Assembly (NCBI GenBank): GCA_013398615.1
Contig: VZSR01001459.1
Location: 7,034,628-7,098,627, forward strand
Direction of reading: 5' to 3'
DNA: 64,000 bases
Origin: Brachypodius melanocephalos
Taxonomy: Eukaryota; Chordata; Aves; Passeriformes; Pycnonotidae
A model generated the notes under the pieces. The model was not told where the DNA came from. It worked only from the letters and a program-made list of their open reading frames with translations, and searched no databases. The translations under genes and the position numbers were made by a program. This document shows positions 1 through 12,596 of this stretch, piece after piece (the first letter of the stretch is position 1; each line of letters opens with the position of its first letter).

Positions 1-2830
1 AAAATGATAAATCCAGTAACCCAGGCAGGAGTTAAAGCCCTTTCCCAAGAGCAAAATATAAGCAGCAGAATTGCAGCTTCTTGCTCCCTAACAGGAATGT
101 GCAGGGTAAAAAACTCACCCCTCTCCTCCCCATGAGGAATTCTTGCAGTGTGGCTGCCTTTCCCGATGCTACCCATGGCTTTTCCTTGTGCTTGCTTTTG
201 CTCCATCCCACATGGGGGTGCAGGGGCTGTTCACCGTGCACAGGGATGAAAGCTCTCAATGGCACAGGCAGCACCAGCCCCATTGCAGGAGGCAGAGGGA
301 AGAACTTCTGCTAAAGTCTGCTGGCCTCAGATTTTCCAGCTGCCAAGGAGCACCCAGCCAGCATTTCTCCTCTCCTGGCACTGCCAAAGGCCACAGGATC
401 CCTCTGGCAGGGTTAACAGAGATGCTGAGTCCTTCTGACATAGAGGGAGATGTTAGCTATCCTCTTGAAGGATCAGCACCTTTATTGCAGGAGTATTGTC
501 CTTAAAGGTGTCTCAAGCTGAAGACTGAAGTGTTTCTCCAACAGGTTGTGCCACCCCATTCCTGCCACTTTGCACTTTGTTTGTTTAAAACAACAGCAAG
601 AAAAGAACAGGCAGGCAACTCTACAGCTAATGCTATAAAAAAAACTATCTGGAAAATTAATAGGAAACAATCAGTACAAATCTGCCAGAAATATCAAGTC
701 AATGAAATCCAACATCTGCTTTCCTTGGCAGCACGCAGCCAGTAAATTCGTGTCTGCTGGAGACACGCTTATCACCAGCAGAGCTGAGACACTGCAGGCA
801 GGTCATTACTGCTCACAGCCCACTGTGGTGGCTTGCTCCAGTGCAGTCTCCTGGGAATCCAGGGGGAAAAGCTATCCTGTGGGATCAGAGTGCCTCCCTG
901 ATGCTGCCTGACAGCACAAATGCAGGGGCTGCCCATGAGGGGCACTGCCTGGAGGCAGCAGCAGCCTCTGTCCCTGAGGAAGCAGTGCCCACAGTGGGGC
1001 AGGACTGGCCACCTGCCCTCCTGTGACCTGTCCTGACCTTTGCTCCTCAGCCAGGAGGCAAAGCAGTTAAGCTTCAGCTTCTTTGCTTAAGTCTCTACAA
1101 CACGAATCTCAGGGTTTATTCAGTGCAGAGCCTCTGGTAACTTTTCCTGAGTTTTACCTCACCCCAGAAGCCATCTCTGACCCACTTGAACAACCACAGC
1201 TTTCCCTGATTCAGGAATAGTTACAGAAAATGAAAAAAATAACACTTATAGAAGAGTAGTTTCACATCCCTGGAGATCCACACCCTGCCCCTGATGCCTT
1301 TTCTTGCCTCTCCCCAACCCTGAAGCTCTCCCCATTTCTGATGCCTTTTCACAGGATGCTCCTCTGTCCCCTCCACCACCTCCCTGCTCACCCCTGAGTT
1401 GGTTTTTTGAGGGAAGGCTCCCAAAGCGGGAGGCACAGGCAGACCAAATAACTGCCATCCCCTCCAGGCAGCATCTCATCATCTAAAGTCATCTTGAATC
1501 TCTTCTTTTCCTGCCCCTCCTGCCCCTGTCCCTGCACCCAGCATCTCCCCATGGACTTTTCCAGCCACTCATGCTTGGCAACAGCCCCTCAGGAAATCCA
1601 GATGCCAGCCTTGGAGGGACATCAGGTAAGAAGGAGATGGAAAATAATTTAAAAATAAGGCTAAAGCACAAGTCCTTTAAATCTGCAACTCTTTAACAGA
1701 GAGCAAAAAAGTAAACCAAGAGAATTCCCAATAGTGGGTATGGGCTGGAGCAGGCAGTGAGCAGTGTTTCTGTGGAGGCAAGGAGCCAACATTCCCAGTG
1801 CCAGCACCTTGCCAGGCACTCAGAGGGGGCTGATCCAGATGGTTCCACATTTCAACATTTCACATTTGAAGCAAAACAAGCGCTTTGGATCAAAGGCTCT
1901 TTCTCAGCAGCCGTTCCCCCCAGCTCTGTGTGCACTGCTGCATCTCCAGGCCATCTCTTCACAAGGGTTTTTTTGGGAGGGTGAGAGGGGAGGGGACCTT
2001 ATGAGGAGATATTTAATAGCTGCATGCTGAAAGGAGTTACTGTGCCAGGCGCCACCGCCTTTTCTGGGGACTCATGAATCTGTGCTTTGTTCAGGTTAAA
2101 TCATATCTCAGAGCAGCCCATAAGGGTAATCTCTGAAAAGGGGTTTTCTCTCTAACCAGAAGTTAAGAGATTGTTGCTCCAGCTGCAGCAAAAGTTAGCA
2201 GAATCCAGCTTGGATTTAGCCCTTGGCTGAAGTAGCCGAGGCAGCATTTACAACAAAGGCAGGAAAAAGCAGCTGTAAACGCTGGGATAAACAAACAGCC
2301 CCTTATCTCCTCAATGGAGTGCAAAAGATGCAAAGACATTTTTATGGACTGATCCTTCGAGGCAAAGAGAAGAGCAAGCAGAAAGGTTTCAGCCTACACC
2401 ACCCCAAAGTTTGCTCTGTGCTGCTTTCTGGCTCTCTGGAGCTCACAGCTCCAAGCTCTGCACGATGCTGAACTCAGGACAGCACTGCGCTAAATAAAAT
2501 TATCTGTCAGTGCTAAGCATCAGAAATTAAAATACAGCTTCTTACCTCCACGTCACACACCCTGCTGGTTTAAATGGACTTGAGAAACCCAAGAAGCACT
2601 CCCGGTGTGCATGCACTCAGCCTTCATGTTTTCTGTACATCTGAGCTGGGGGAAGAAGGGAGACACGATCCCGGGCTCCTTCCGTTGCCATATAATCTGA
2701 AGGAAGTGACCTTCGTGTTTGTTGCTTTGATTACAGATTCAGAAACAAAAGCCCTTCCAGAGTGAGTCAGGGGACACAAAGGGTTGAAATGGGATTGTTA
2801 AAAATGGGAAAGCATTACAATTGTGGATTG

Positions 2831-2868
2831 GTTTGTTGTTTTTTTTTGTGTTTTGTTTTTTTTTTTTC
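2831..2868. repeat. T-rich low-complexity run
   Basis: Nearly pure T interrupted by single G residues. It is simple sequence with no flanking duplication or mobile-element body that I could recognise. Confidence 0.8.
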
Positions 2869-5042
2869 CTGTCTGTGATATTAACCCCTTTGTTTTAAAA
2901 CAAAACCAAATGAAAACCCAGCAGTTACTGACCAAAGGCATAGCACAGGTGCCAGTCCTGGGGCAGGGAGACACCTTGGTGTGGGATCATGATCCCTGTG
3001 TCACATGGATCAGCTGAGGACCCCCATGCTGGCAGCTCTGTGCTCTCTGGGAGCTGCCATCACCCCTCACTCCCCTGTCCAGGGACAGGAGGGGCCTTTG
3101 TGTAAAATCTTGGCACAGCACTAAAACTTCCAAGCCATCCCCAGTCTGAACCCCTGGAAGCAAGGCTGAGCCCTGTGGCAGCAGGGACCAACCCACCTGA
3201 AGGGATACAGGAACAGAGACAATCACAGCTTGTCTGCTCACACACCCACCCTCACCCCTCACAAACTCACATCTCCACTGTCCCTCCCTCCAGCAGACAC
3301 CCCCAGGGACAGAATTCCACTGGAGTTCCCAAAGTGCTTCCCAGAGCACTCTGCTGCTCTGATGTGGTGTGCTGCACTCTGGGGAGGGCACTGAGAGCAT
3401 GGGCATGGTTCACACCCTTGTACATCAATCTGGACTTGCTCCTGCTCTACAGGAGTGCACTTTGCTGCTGGTAGAGGAGTAAATCATCCACTGCTCTTCT
3501 GCTGCTCCTTTGCAGGCTGTTCTCTGTGTGCAAAACACTGAGTTCTGCTTTGATCCCCTGATTCCTTCCCCACTGGCACATCAACCCACAAGGCTTCACA
3601 CACCCCCAGCTCTGAGGCAGCAGCACAAAGTGTGTAACTGTGTCAGGCACAGCACAGGTGTCACACAGGCACTGAAACAGCTCTCCTCAAAGAAAACTCA
3701 AACAACTGACACTGCTTTCACTGAAATTTAAAAAAAAACCCCAAAAACAGAACAACAAAGAGCTGTGCACCCAAATCCAGGAAGCTGCAGCTTCCAGAGT
3801 TCCAACCTGACCTTCAGGCAGGTACACAAGAGGCACAAAGTCTCAAATTTACAAGTGCAGTTACTTCAAAAATCTGCATGCTCTTATTCAGTTATTTATG
3901 CTCTCAACTGAGCAGTCACTCTGCACACAGAGGACAAACTATGAAGACTCTCCCAACCCAGTTTTTAAAATCGAGGGATCTATTTTAATAGAAGAAAAAA
4001 AATTAAGTTCAACACCTGGAACAAACTAAATTGCTTTTCCCAGAATGAAAACGGGTCAAGCTTTGGACGGCAACACCTCAGAGATGTGGTTCCCTCTGCT
4101 CAGAGGTCCTGAGGCCCCTTGGCCCAGCTGAAGTCCCCAAGCAGGAGGCTCTGTGCTGAGTGTTTGAGGTTCCATGAAGCTGCAGAGCACTGTGCAAAGA
4201 CAGAGCCTTGCCAGCAATGCTGGGGAGAGAAGCAGCAGCACTGCCTGGTCCACCCATCCATCACACAGGGTGAACCAGCCCTGCTCCTCTCCTCTCCCTA
4301 AACAACCATCAATCCAGACACCTCCAGAGGGCACCTACCCCAGACACCCAGGATGCAGTGAGGTGCCAGAGGTGTCTCACTCTCGTTGTTTCACTCAGAA
4401 GAACCAGCTTTGATCAAATAACAACCTCTTAAATAGCTGCAGACAAAGAGTTGTCTTTTTTTCCCCAAGTTATTTTGTAAAAGCCAATGTTCTCATAGTC
4501 ATGAGACTACAAAAGCTTTCCACTCCATGCTCAGTATCACAGGTTTCATGAAAAAAACATAAGCTGGCCCCACATCAGGCAGGAGGGTGCCAAGTCAGGT
4601 CCAGCCAGCTGCTCCAGACTGCACCAGCAACCTAAGAGATGGCAGTGAGACAATTCTGGGAGAGGATTTCAGAGCAACAAACTTGTATTTGTCTCCAAAA
4701 CAGACTCCAAAGCCCCAAAAATAAGATGGAAAATAGACAGTGAGTCATGTTTCCTTAGAGAAATGATGTGAAGGTTACCTGGGCGGTGCCAGCTTCTGCC
4801 CTGCTGGGATAACCACAGGGACAGGAATAGCTGGAGGAGGGAGAGCACAGCTCCTCAGAGGGTCCATGGCTTCCAAACAAACACAGACCAGGCCTGCATA
4901 ATTCAGCTGTACTTTTGAACTGAGAAAAAACAGAGTTTAGAAGAGGTACAGCACACCTGTAAGAGGTGGGAAGCTGTTGGAGTTGAGCACAGGGAAATCT
5001 CTGCAACTGAGGCACGAATGAGCTGACTTTGGGGACAGCAGG

Positions 5043-5230
5043 GCCACGACCCTGCACTGAAGAGTGACCCTACAGGGGATGTAGCACACCCCAGCACCCC
5101 CAGTGCCATGATTCTTCATTGAAGGGTGACCCTACAGGGGAGGTAGCACACCCCAGCACCCTCAGTGCCATGATTCTTCACTGAAGGGTGACCCTACAGG
5201 GGATGCAGCACACCCCAGCACCCCCAGCAA
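5043..5230. repeat. 62-bp minisatellite, about three copies
   Basis: The segment starting TGACCCTACAGGGG occurs at 5065, 5127 and 5189, giving an exact 62-bp period. Each unit continues through a GTAGCACACCCCAGCACCC-like segment and a CATGATTCTTCA-like segment. The copies differ by only a few substitutions, and the array is bounded by partial units on both sides. Such close similarity suggests recent tandem duplication. It lies in FRMD4B intron 1 and is not part of a recognised coding exon. Confidence 0.9.
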
Positions 5231-6129
5231 GGTGAACAGATGCACTGAGCTTGATACAAGAGAGGAATTATTGTCACTTTCACTATAGCTTAGCAAACAC
5301 CACCCTGCTCCAAACCTCACACCCTCTGCCCAGCCCACATCTCCCTGCCCAGAAACCACTGGCCCATCCAAAGATAAAGCCAGGATGCTCAGGAAGCAGC
5401 AGCACATCACCAGCAGTGCCATGGGGGGAGGGCAGTGACTCCTCCAGCTCCATTCCCAGCTCTGCTGGCACCACCCTCCTGTGCCTGATGGGCAGCAGGG
5501 AGATGCACTCTGGGGTATCCATCCCCAGCACAGCTCCTACCCCACACCACCTGGAGAAGCAACAGAAACATCACACTCTTAACCCCAGCATTGCTTGGAC
5601 TGCCAAAGATGACTTTTAATGGCTAAATCCAGCACATTCAAGCTCTTCTCATCTTTTTGATGACACTTACTGTCCCCATCTCCTCCCCCAACACGCCACT
5701 GATGCATGTTTAAATGAATGACAGATCAATTAGTGGGGAAAAGTGTACATGTGTATATTTGTGTGTGGGAGGGTATTTAAGCTAATATATTCCAGCACTG
5801 ATAGCTTTATCCTCTTTGCAGTCCCTGAGAATGAACTGGCCTCCATCTGCACAGAAGATTAGTAGAATCACTAATCACTAATTATGACTCAGAGGTTTTA
5901 AGAGCAATGCAGACTGTACAAGGGGTGGCCTGATTTTCAGAAAATGAGGGGACAAAGATAGCACAGTGTTATTTTAAGCACATGGACAGTCCATCCAGGA
6001 TCACAAAGCGCTGCAGTGACAACGCCAACAAAAGGGGTGACAGGGACACAAACACTCAGAAGGACAAAAACAAAGCCTGGAAAAACCAGCACATGCCTGA
6101 AACACTTTTCATTTACCTTTTCACACAGC

Positions 6130-6375
6130 TTGTGTCCGGTCAGAGCGAGCTGGGTAGCCTCTCTGCAAAGGCCAGAGTGGAGGCAAGCTCTCACAGTGAT
6201 AGGTTTGTATCTTTGCACAGGACTCGCTGCCTCTGAGAAGCGGCGCCAGCGACATTCGAAATCGAACGGATTTTGTGAGCTGCGTCACATCGCAGAGGAA
6301 AAATATTTATACAGGCCCAAGTGGTTTGTGAATAGAAGGCACTGTTTGAAACTGGCACCGTGACACCCCGAAGGA
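6130..6375. promoter_or_regulatory. CpG-dense pocket in FRMD4B intron 1, possible regulatory element or exon
   Basis: Thirteen CpG dinucleotides fall in this segment, nine of them between 6225 and 6292, whereas the DNA on both sides is strongly CpG-poor. Retained CpG usually marks DNA that is unmethylated in the germ line or under constraint. On the plus strand a pyrimidine-rich tract ending TTTGCACAG at 6220 resembles a splice acceptor. An open frame of about 47 codons then runs to a TGA at 6361-6363 and encodes a basic peptide rich in Arg, Lys and His. I do not recognise the peptide and see no ATG start upstream in that frame. It could be a conserved enhancer, a terminal exon of an unannotated plus-strand transcript, or chance. 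Confidence 0.35.
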
Positions 6376-8139
6376 AATGAGATGAAGTTCACAGTCTGGT
6401 TGTGAAGTTTGTCAGTGAGGGAAGAGGGAGAGGCCATAAAAACAAAAAAATTTAAAAATCGTATTTTTGTTTGAATAAACTGTCTCAAACAGAAAATGCT
6501 ATATCATGAGCTCAGATGGAAATGTGCCTGGCAGAGAGAGGTCTGGAAAGCTGCTGTTGGAAGTGTGCAGAGCCAAGTTTAACTCCAAGCTGTCAGGAGG
6601 CAGTGCCCAGAGCTGAGCCTGTTCTCAGCCCTCCTAAAGGTTCCTTCAAAGTCCCAGCCATGGGGACACCTCCACATGCCAGGTTTGGACATGACGGGAG
6701 TCTCAGCAGTGCCAAAGCTCTGCAGGTGACATATGAGCAGCATCACTGCATCAGATCAGATCCCTTCAAAAAGAAAAGCAGCTGGATGAAAGCAGCCTGA
6801 GCAGAGCTTTTCCAGGGTAGCCAGTAATCCCCAGTGCACAAGTTTAAATCTTTGAAGGAACACAGACACATATTCAGTGTCCTCTAAAAAGGTTTTCAGG
6901 CTCCCTTTGAAAAGCCCTGACCTGTATGAACACCTGAGGTGCTTCTGCTGAGCATCACTCCTGGGGTCTGTCTGGTGTGGAACAAAGCCCTGCCCTGCCA
7001 ATGCAGCCCCAGCTTTGTGCTCTCCCTCACCACTCCAGCACTGCTTTTCATCCTTGTGAAAACAGAAGGAGAAAAGGCACCTCAGTTTGCTGTCAGCATT
7101 TTTCACAATGAAAAGTTAAGGTGTGGCAGCAGAGGAAGCGTGGTGCTCCCTATCCAAACCAACTACGTGAGCACTGGAGGAAACAGCAGCCAGCAGCTTC
7201 CTCTGCTGCCCCTCCACCCCAGGTACCATGAGCCAGACACACCAACAAAGCTGATTTTTTGTGCTTCATCAGCAATTTTTTTTTTCACTTCACACAGAGG
7301 AAATGACCTTTCAGAGGTTAAAAAGCACTCTGTCCAAAAGACCCATACGGAAAGTTTACGCTTTTATGCCGTAATTTATCAGCTAATTACCACTGCAATT
7401 GGAAATTTCAGTTACTCCTAAACTGCTTAATCACAGAGATGCTCCTGTGTCTGGGTGTACATCCAGCAGATCCATCCTGTATTCTGCAGGGAGCTTGGGA
7501 ACAGTTTTCCCAATTTCTTTACCACTTTGCATGGAGCAGACTGACTGACACACATTTAACCCTGACCCTAAGCCATTCACTTGACCAGCTTTTAATTTAT
7601 AAGAGCTAGATGCATCACTGAATAGATTTTGATGCCATATCTCATTCCTGCTAAACCATAGTGAGGGATCAGTGGGTTGTGGGATGTACTGGTAGCAACT
7701 GGCATTGATACCTCAGAGGAAAACTTTCTGTCAATGCCCCAAAGAAAACCAGGCCAGTGGTAATACAGGTACCTAAACACAGGAGAAATGTTGATTCTAG
7801 ATGTTTTTGGCTTTGCAGCTGCTTATTGACCTCATTTATGTAAAAATTTCACTTTGTTTTACTGCCCTGTAATTAAATCTAAGACAGGTGGCCTATAAAA
7901 GCAGAACATGGAGGGTCCTGCAGAAAGCTTTCTTTGGGAATTTTATCAGGACACCTCGAAATGCCATGTTGTCCCATTTCAGGCATCAGGAGGGGCTCTA
8001 GGAAGACCCCCCCAAAGCCACAGCACTATGTGCCAGGGCTCCACAACAAAATACAGCCCTCACTCCTTTCTCTGGTAGGAAATAGGAACCCTTGAGTGAA
8101 GGTTTCTATGCTGAATTCTCATCCAGGAGTTTTCCCAAG

Positions 8140-8185
8140 CCCTAACAGCCCCAACAATTCATCCCTAACAGCCCCAATAATTCAT
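8140..8185. repeat. 23-bp tandem duplication
   Basis: Two adjacent 23-bp copies begin CCCTAACAGCCCCAA at 8140 and 8163 and differ at one base. It is a small local duplication in the intron. Confidence 0.85.
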
Positions 8186-11100
8186 ACTGGCTTGCTGCTG
8201 TTAGAAAAAAGACCTGTGCCAGCTTTTCTGTCAGCTGTCTCTGCAAATCTGTTATTTCTAGGACAGGCTTTAAATGCTCCCTGCCATGGACAAGACAATG
8301 TTCTCTGGCATACAACCCAAGGGCTCAGAGAATCAACTCACACTGTCCAGCCCCTCCCCTGGTGAGGGTCCAGGGGTTATTTCAGAGTGGAACAGGACAC
8401 CCCAGCAGTGCTTTGGCTCACAACCTCCTCCAGATTAATGAGCTCTGGGCAAGCAGGACATCCTCTCTTCTCTTTTGGCAGGTGGGACAGATGATGGGAA
8501 GCATCCTGGAGCAAGGATCAGCTTGGGGAAGTGCCTGGGTGGAGCTGAAGTCCCTGTGCCAGTGACCAGGTGAAACAACAGGTACCTTGGGAAAGGTTTT
8601 CCCACATCCACATGCCAGAAACACAGAGGCTAAGGAGAAGGTGACTGACAGAGGTTGGTTTGTGCTTGCTGGGGTGGGTTTTAGTTGTGCTTAAAGCTGC
8701 TAAGGCAGGTAAGGGCTTTATGTTGGCAGGGAGGATTTGAGCCTGCCCCGTGACCACCTCTGCACCTGCCAGCGCCCAAACAAGGTGGGGACCCTGCTCA
8801 GACACACAAATGTGTTTGTGGCTTCTCCCTGATGCACCTCCAGCTCAGCTCTCCCACCAGGCTACCAAGCATTTTGTATTTTAAAAAAGACTAAAAATCC
8901 CCCTCACCACGACACCACAATGTAGCACCCCAAGGAGAAGGAATCCCACTTGCTTTCCTTTCTCCACAAAAACGTACTGATGATTAAATAGAGACTTCCT
9001 GGCAGCATCCAGCTCACAGAAAAACAGCCACTGGCCCACTAAATGTGACCCCCAAACACTGATCAAAGTGAACTGAGGCTTCCAGGGCTGATCAGCAGCA
9101 CAAGTGCCTGTCACCTCACCCTTCCCTGTGCATCCCTTGCATGCAGCTCAGTAGACTCAGTTCTGCCTGGTGTCCTGATCTGTCACATCATGCACAGTCC
9201 AGGGAGCCCTCAGAGAGGGGAAAAGCCTATGTTCAGCCAAAAGAACCCCTCTATATGAAACCCATGGTATTTTTCACATCTGGAATATGAATGCAAAGGA
9301 GCTACACAAATATGAGCATCCTCCATGAAGCCAAGGTGGGAAATGTTAAGCACCTGTCCTGGAGTCAATTTTAATAAGATCACAGGACAAAAGGGTGTTT
9401 TGACGTGGCTGCAGGGCCTCTGGGGAAAAATCTGAGATGACAAATAGCATCTCTGGCAGGTAGGAGTGCTGGCATACTCTTTTTTTACCAAGAATAAGAG
9501 AACAGAGGAAAACAATCTGCTCAAGACAGTGCAGGATCTGTGGTAATGATGGGACACAAAATCTCACAACCCAAGATTAGAGTCTTGTCCCACAGATACT
9601 GCAACATCCACTTCCCCAGAGAAATAACCCCATGGAGTGCTCTGCACTGCTTGTGTTGCCCCACTGAGCCTGAGGTGAAGAAATGTAACCCAAGGAGGCT
9701 CAGAGTTCCTCCCTGTATGCAAGGGTCACCCAGCCACTGTCTCTAGCTGTTCCCATAGCTTGAAGTGCTTAAAAAATTAAGAAAATCAATCAGATTCAGG
9801 CTCTTGCAGGGCTCTGGCACCTGAAGCAGCTGGGTGACATTTAACACTGTGTGCTCAGTCCTGCACTCACTGGACTCAGCCAGAGGTTTGAGCAGCTGAG
9901 AGCCAAAACTTCAGCACAAAAAGCAAACTCTTACACAACCCAACAAGGAAGAGAAGCAGCACATTCTTTCAGCCATCTCACTTTAATACACCCCAAATCA
10001 CCACCAGCAAATTCCTGATGTTGAGATGTGAGAGTTGCCTTGCTCCTGCCAGGTTTCATCTCCCAGGGAAGACTCTCAGAGCAGCGAGGGGAGCAACAGG
10101 TCCCTGCAAGTCCCCAGCAGGACAAGTTGTGGGCAGAGGGGAAGGAGCACTCCCTGTCCACTTCCCTGGCTCAAGGTCTGCCTGGTAGGATGAGAGAAGG
10201 ACCAATCTCCTCTTTTCACCCATTTTCACATCCCCACTTTTAGACACAGGCAGATGTTAGTGATGCTTTTCATAAAGAAAAGACAAGACAAAGCAACCAC
10301 TAGGACGCAGCAAGTTTGGGCAGAGATACAGCTACATTTTTGTTTTGAAAAAACCTCTTTTCACCTCAAGCCAGCCATCAGAGTATGGCAGCTGAACAGG
10401 GTGAATACAACTGTTGTCAGAGCTGGTCCTTTATTCCAGCCCTGGAGGGATGGGGTTTATCTCCATGGGGATGCAGTGGAGAGGGAAGGCAGTCTAAAGC
10501 TGCATGCCCTTTATGTGAATGGACCCTAAAAATAACACCCACACAGCACAGGTGTAGCTGGATTTTACTGAGAGAGGAAGAAGAGAGACAGGAGTGCATC
10601 CCAGCACATTCCTACAGGTCAGCAAAGGTGGGCAAAGGAAGAGCAATGCTGCAACTCCTGCACTCCCTAACTAGTCATGATCCATATCCACAGTGACACC
10701 TGTGTCAGACACATCACACGGTGTTTGCACACATGATCTGCCCAAGATACATCCAAGTACTTGTACACCTACCACTGTAAAGCTGCTCTCCCACTCCTGA
10801 GCCTACCCTAAAGCTAAATACCAACAGATCGCTTTAGGATTAAATAGGCACAGATGTCCTGCCAGCACGACTTTCCCATGGAAGTGGCATCCTGGTGGCT
10901 CTGGAGAGCTGTTTGCTACGAGCTGTGTCATTCTCTGTATTGCTACACACCAGGGAGAGGAGAGAAGATGAAATATTCACCCTGATGTAGCAAACACACA
11001 TAGCGAGGCTGGGAGAAGGCACTCAGCACAAGTTCACATGCGAGACAGAAATACAGAAATACAGGCACACAGAAATAAATAACCGCTGGCAAAAAGAGAG

Positions 11101-11679
11101 TTGAAAAAGAGTGACGCCACCCTCACTGCCACTGGATACCACAATAACTGCAAGTCCAGGGCTGTGTTTCCTGCCTGCACGAAGGGGAACCCTCCAATTG
11201 CCACTCCAGGACCCAGTGCACCCCTCCCAAGCAGCAATCCCTCTGCCATGCAAAGGACTATCACGTTACAAGCTGCCACTAATCAGTGACACAAACACAG
11301 CAGAAAAAGCCCCAGCCAGTGTCTCCCATGGCAGCATCGTGCTCCGAGTGCACAGGAGGAGAGGAGCTCCCCAGATCCCCGGGGCAAGGATGGTGACAGC
11401 AGCAAGAGGGGCTCCCGGGGGAGGGGGGCAGCCAAAACACCTGTAGATTGACTGACTGATAAAACACATTCGGCACAGAAAACACCTCCCCCAAACCCTG
11501 AATTTTGCACTTTGAAAGCACCACCGAGATCAGCTCAGAGGCAGGTTCAGGATCCTCTGAGCCCCTCCTCGATGCTCCTCACCTCATCCCGGAGGGAGAA
11601 CACACACCCGGCCAGATGCCGGGATGCTGTTCCAAGGAAAAGCCGGGACGATGAGCTAGGTGGTTTTGTTTTTTTTTAC

Positions 11680-11841
11680 CTGGTAGACATCGCGGAGGCC
11701 ACACCAGGCTCGCAGCGCCTGCCGGCACGCCCGCAGCCGGGCCGCGTACCACCGCCGCAGCGCTGCCACCGTCACGGTCCACACGAAGCGGCTGCCGCTG
11801 AAGAGAACATCCTCCACCCCGCACATGAACACCGAAGCCAT
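11680..11841 (-). CDS. FRMD4B: FRMD4B first coding exon (N-terminal 54 codons)
   Basis: FRMD4B (GRSP1) is a FERM-domain scaffold protein that binds the Arf exchange factor GRP1/cytohesin-3 and related junctional and polarity partners. This exon encodes only the short N-terminal segment before the FERM domain. The peptide starts MASVFMCGVEDVLFSGSRF, continues through FVWTVTV and LRRWY segments, and ends WCGLRDVYQ, which I recognise from the vertebrate FRMD4B N-terminus. The ATG at 11841-11839 is chosen because it matches the family start. Its context has G at +4 but C at -3. A GTG seven codons upstream in the same frame is not expected to be used. The exon ends after a complete Gln codon at 11680 with the donor GTAAAA. 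The FERM domain and C-terminus lie beyond the left edge of the window, so the gene is partial here. The paralogue FRMD4A is less likely, because its N-terminus as I recall it is different. Confidence 0.88.
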
Positions 11842-11920
11842 CGGCACCTCCGCCGGCAGCACAAAGCCCCCGTCCCGCCGCTGGCCTCGCTCAGACGCCT
11901 GGCATGAGGAGGCTGCCCGG

Positions 11921-11945
11921 CTTTATGGGGCGGGCGGCGGGCCGG
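11921..11945 (-). promoter_or_regulatory. Candidate proximal core promoter: GC box plus ATAAAG
   Basis: Read on the minus strand, a CCGCCCGCCCC GC-rich box is followed directly by CATAAAG. A start about 30 bp downstream would fall near 11890-11895, giving a 5'UTR of roughly 50 bp before the FRMD4B ATG at 11841. This is motif-based. CpG-island promoters often start at dispersed sites without TATA. Confidence 0.35.
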
Positions 11946-12103
11946 GGTGTTGCACGGAGCCAGGGTCAATGCTCAGAACAAACTCCTCTTTCACGGCGCT
12001 TCCTGGGCAGATTCCCAGGCATGCCCCGGCTCCTGACGCCCAGCCAGCGCCTGCAGTGGCTCAGCGCTACCAGCAGCTCACACAGCAGCCTTGTCCTTAG
12101 CAG

Positions 12104-12114
12104 CTTATATAAAG
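12104..12114 (-). promoter_or_regulatory. Candidate distal TATA box (TATATAAG)
   Basis: The minus strand reads CTTTATATAAG here, about 265 bp upstream of the FRMD4B ATG, within the CpG-island span. If used, transcription would start near 12075 and the 5'UTR would be about 230 bp. The element is nearly palindromic and also gives TATATAAAG on the plus strand, so it does not fix direction by itself. Confidence 0.3.
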
Positions 12115-12452
12115 CTTTGCTAAGCTCCGGTAGCTACCACGATGTTTTCTAATTAAATTTTAACCCTTTTGCCATACGCCCTGACAGCAAGCCCCAGTTT
12201 GGATGCTGCAGGAGGAGAGGGACGCGCCGGCGTTCGGCGCTGCCGCACTCGAGTGAGCTGGGCAGGCGCTCCACACACGAATCCCGCGCTATCTGCCTCC
12301 AACACCTCATTATCTGCTATACAGGGAACAAAGCTGTCATCGTTTTCTGCCGCCTGAGCCCGTGCTCAAATTATACAGTAGAAATCCTACTTGAAAAAGG
12401 CACTTCTGGGAACCAGCAAGTGGAGGAAAGTGAGGGGGGGAAATCAATCCTG

Positions 12453-12580
12453 CAGAAATAGAATAGCTTGGAAGAGACCTTAAAGTTCATATCGTTCCCT
12501 GCTATGGGCAGGGACACCTTCCACTAGACCAAGTTACTCAGAGCCCCATTCAGCCTGGCTTTGAACACAACTTGTGCCAG
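12453..12580 (-). mobile_element. CR1 LINE 3' fragment
   Basis: Read on the minus strand, this is the 3' end of a CR1 retroposon. The plus strand shows the typical blocks in reverse order: AGAATAGCTTGGAAGAGACC, a TGGGCAGGGACACC-like block, CCACTAGACCAAGTT and GCCTGGCTTTGAACA. It is 5'-truncated as usual for CR1. Divergence from the usual avian consensus suggests an old copy. Confidence 0.88.
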
Positions 12581-12596
12581 TTCCTCACAGCAAAAT

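Larger units (their letters stand above)
1..11679 (-). other. FRMD4B: Start of FRMD4B intron 1 (partial, runs off left edge)
   Basis: This stretch follows the donor of the FRMD4B first coding exon in the minus-strand direction, so it is the 5' part of that intron. I looked for the next coding exon, which in the human protein begins near a Met-Thr-Glu-Gly segment leading into the FERM domain, and did not see it in any minus-strand frame. What the stretch holds is listed separately: a T-rich run near 2.85 kb, a 62-bp minisatellite near 5.1 kb, a CpG-dense pocket near 6.2 kb and a 23-bp duplication near 8.15 kb. The rest is unremarkable single-copy-looking sequence. The many short open frames have no recognisable protein similarity. 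The intron assignment is inferred from the exon and its donor. Confidence 0.7.
11640..12295. promoter_or_regulatory. CpG island over the FRMD4B first coding exon
   Basis: CpG is dense from about 11640 to 12060, with a second cluster at 12220-12290, while the flanks are CpG-poor. The island covers the FRMD4B first coding exon and extends about 450 bp upstream of its ATG on the minus strand, which is where a promoter is expected. GC-box-like and TATA-like elements for minus-strand transcription lie inside it and are listed separately. A promoter role is inferred from CpG density and position. Confidence 0.75.
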
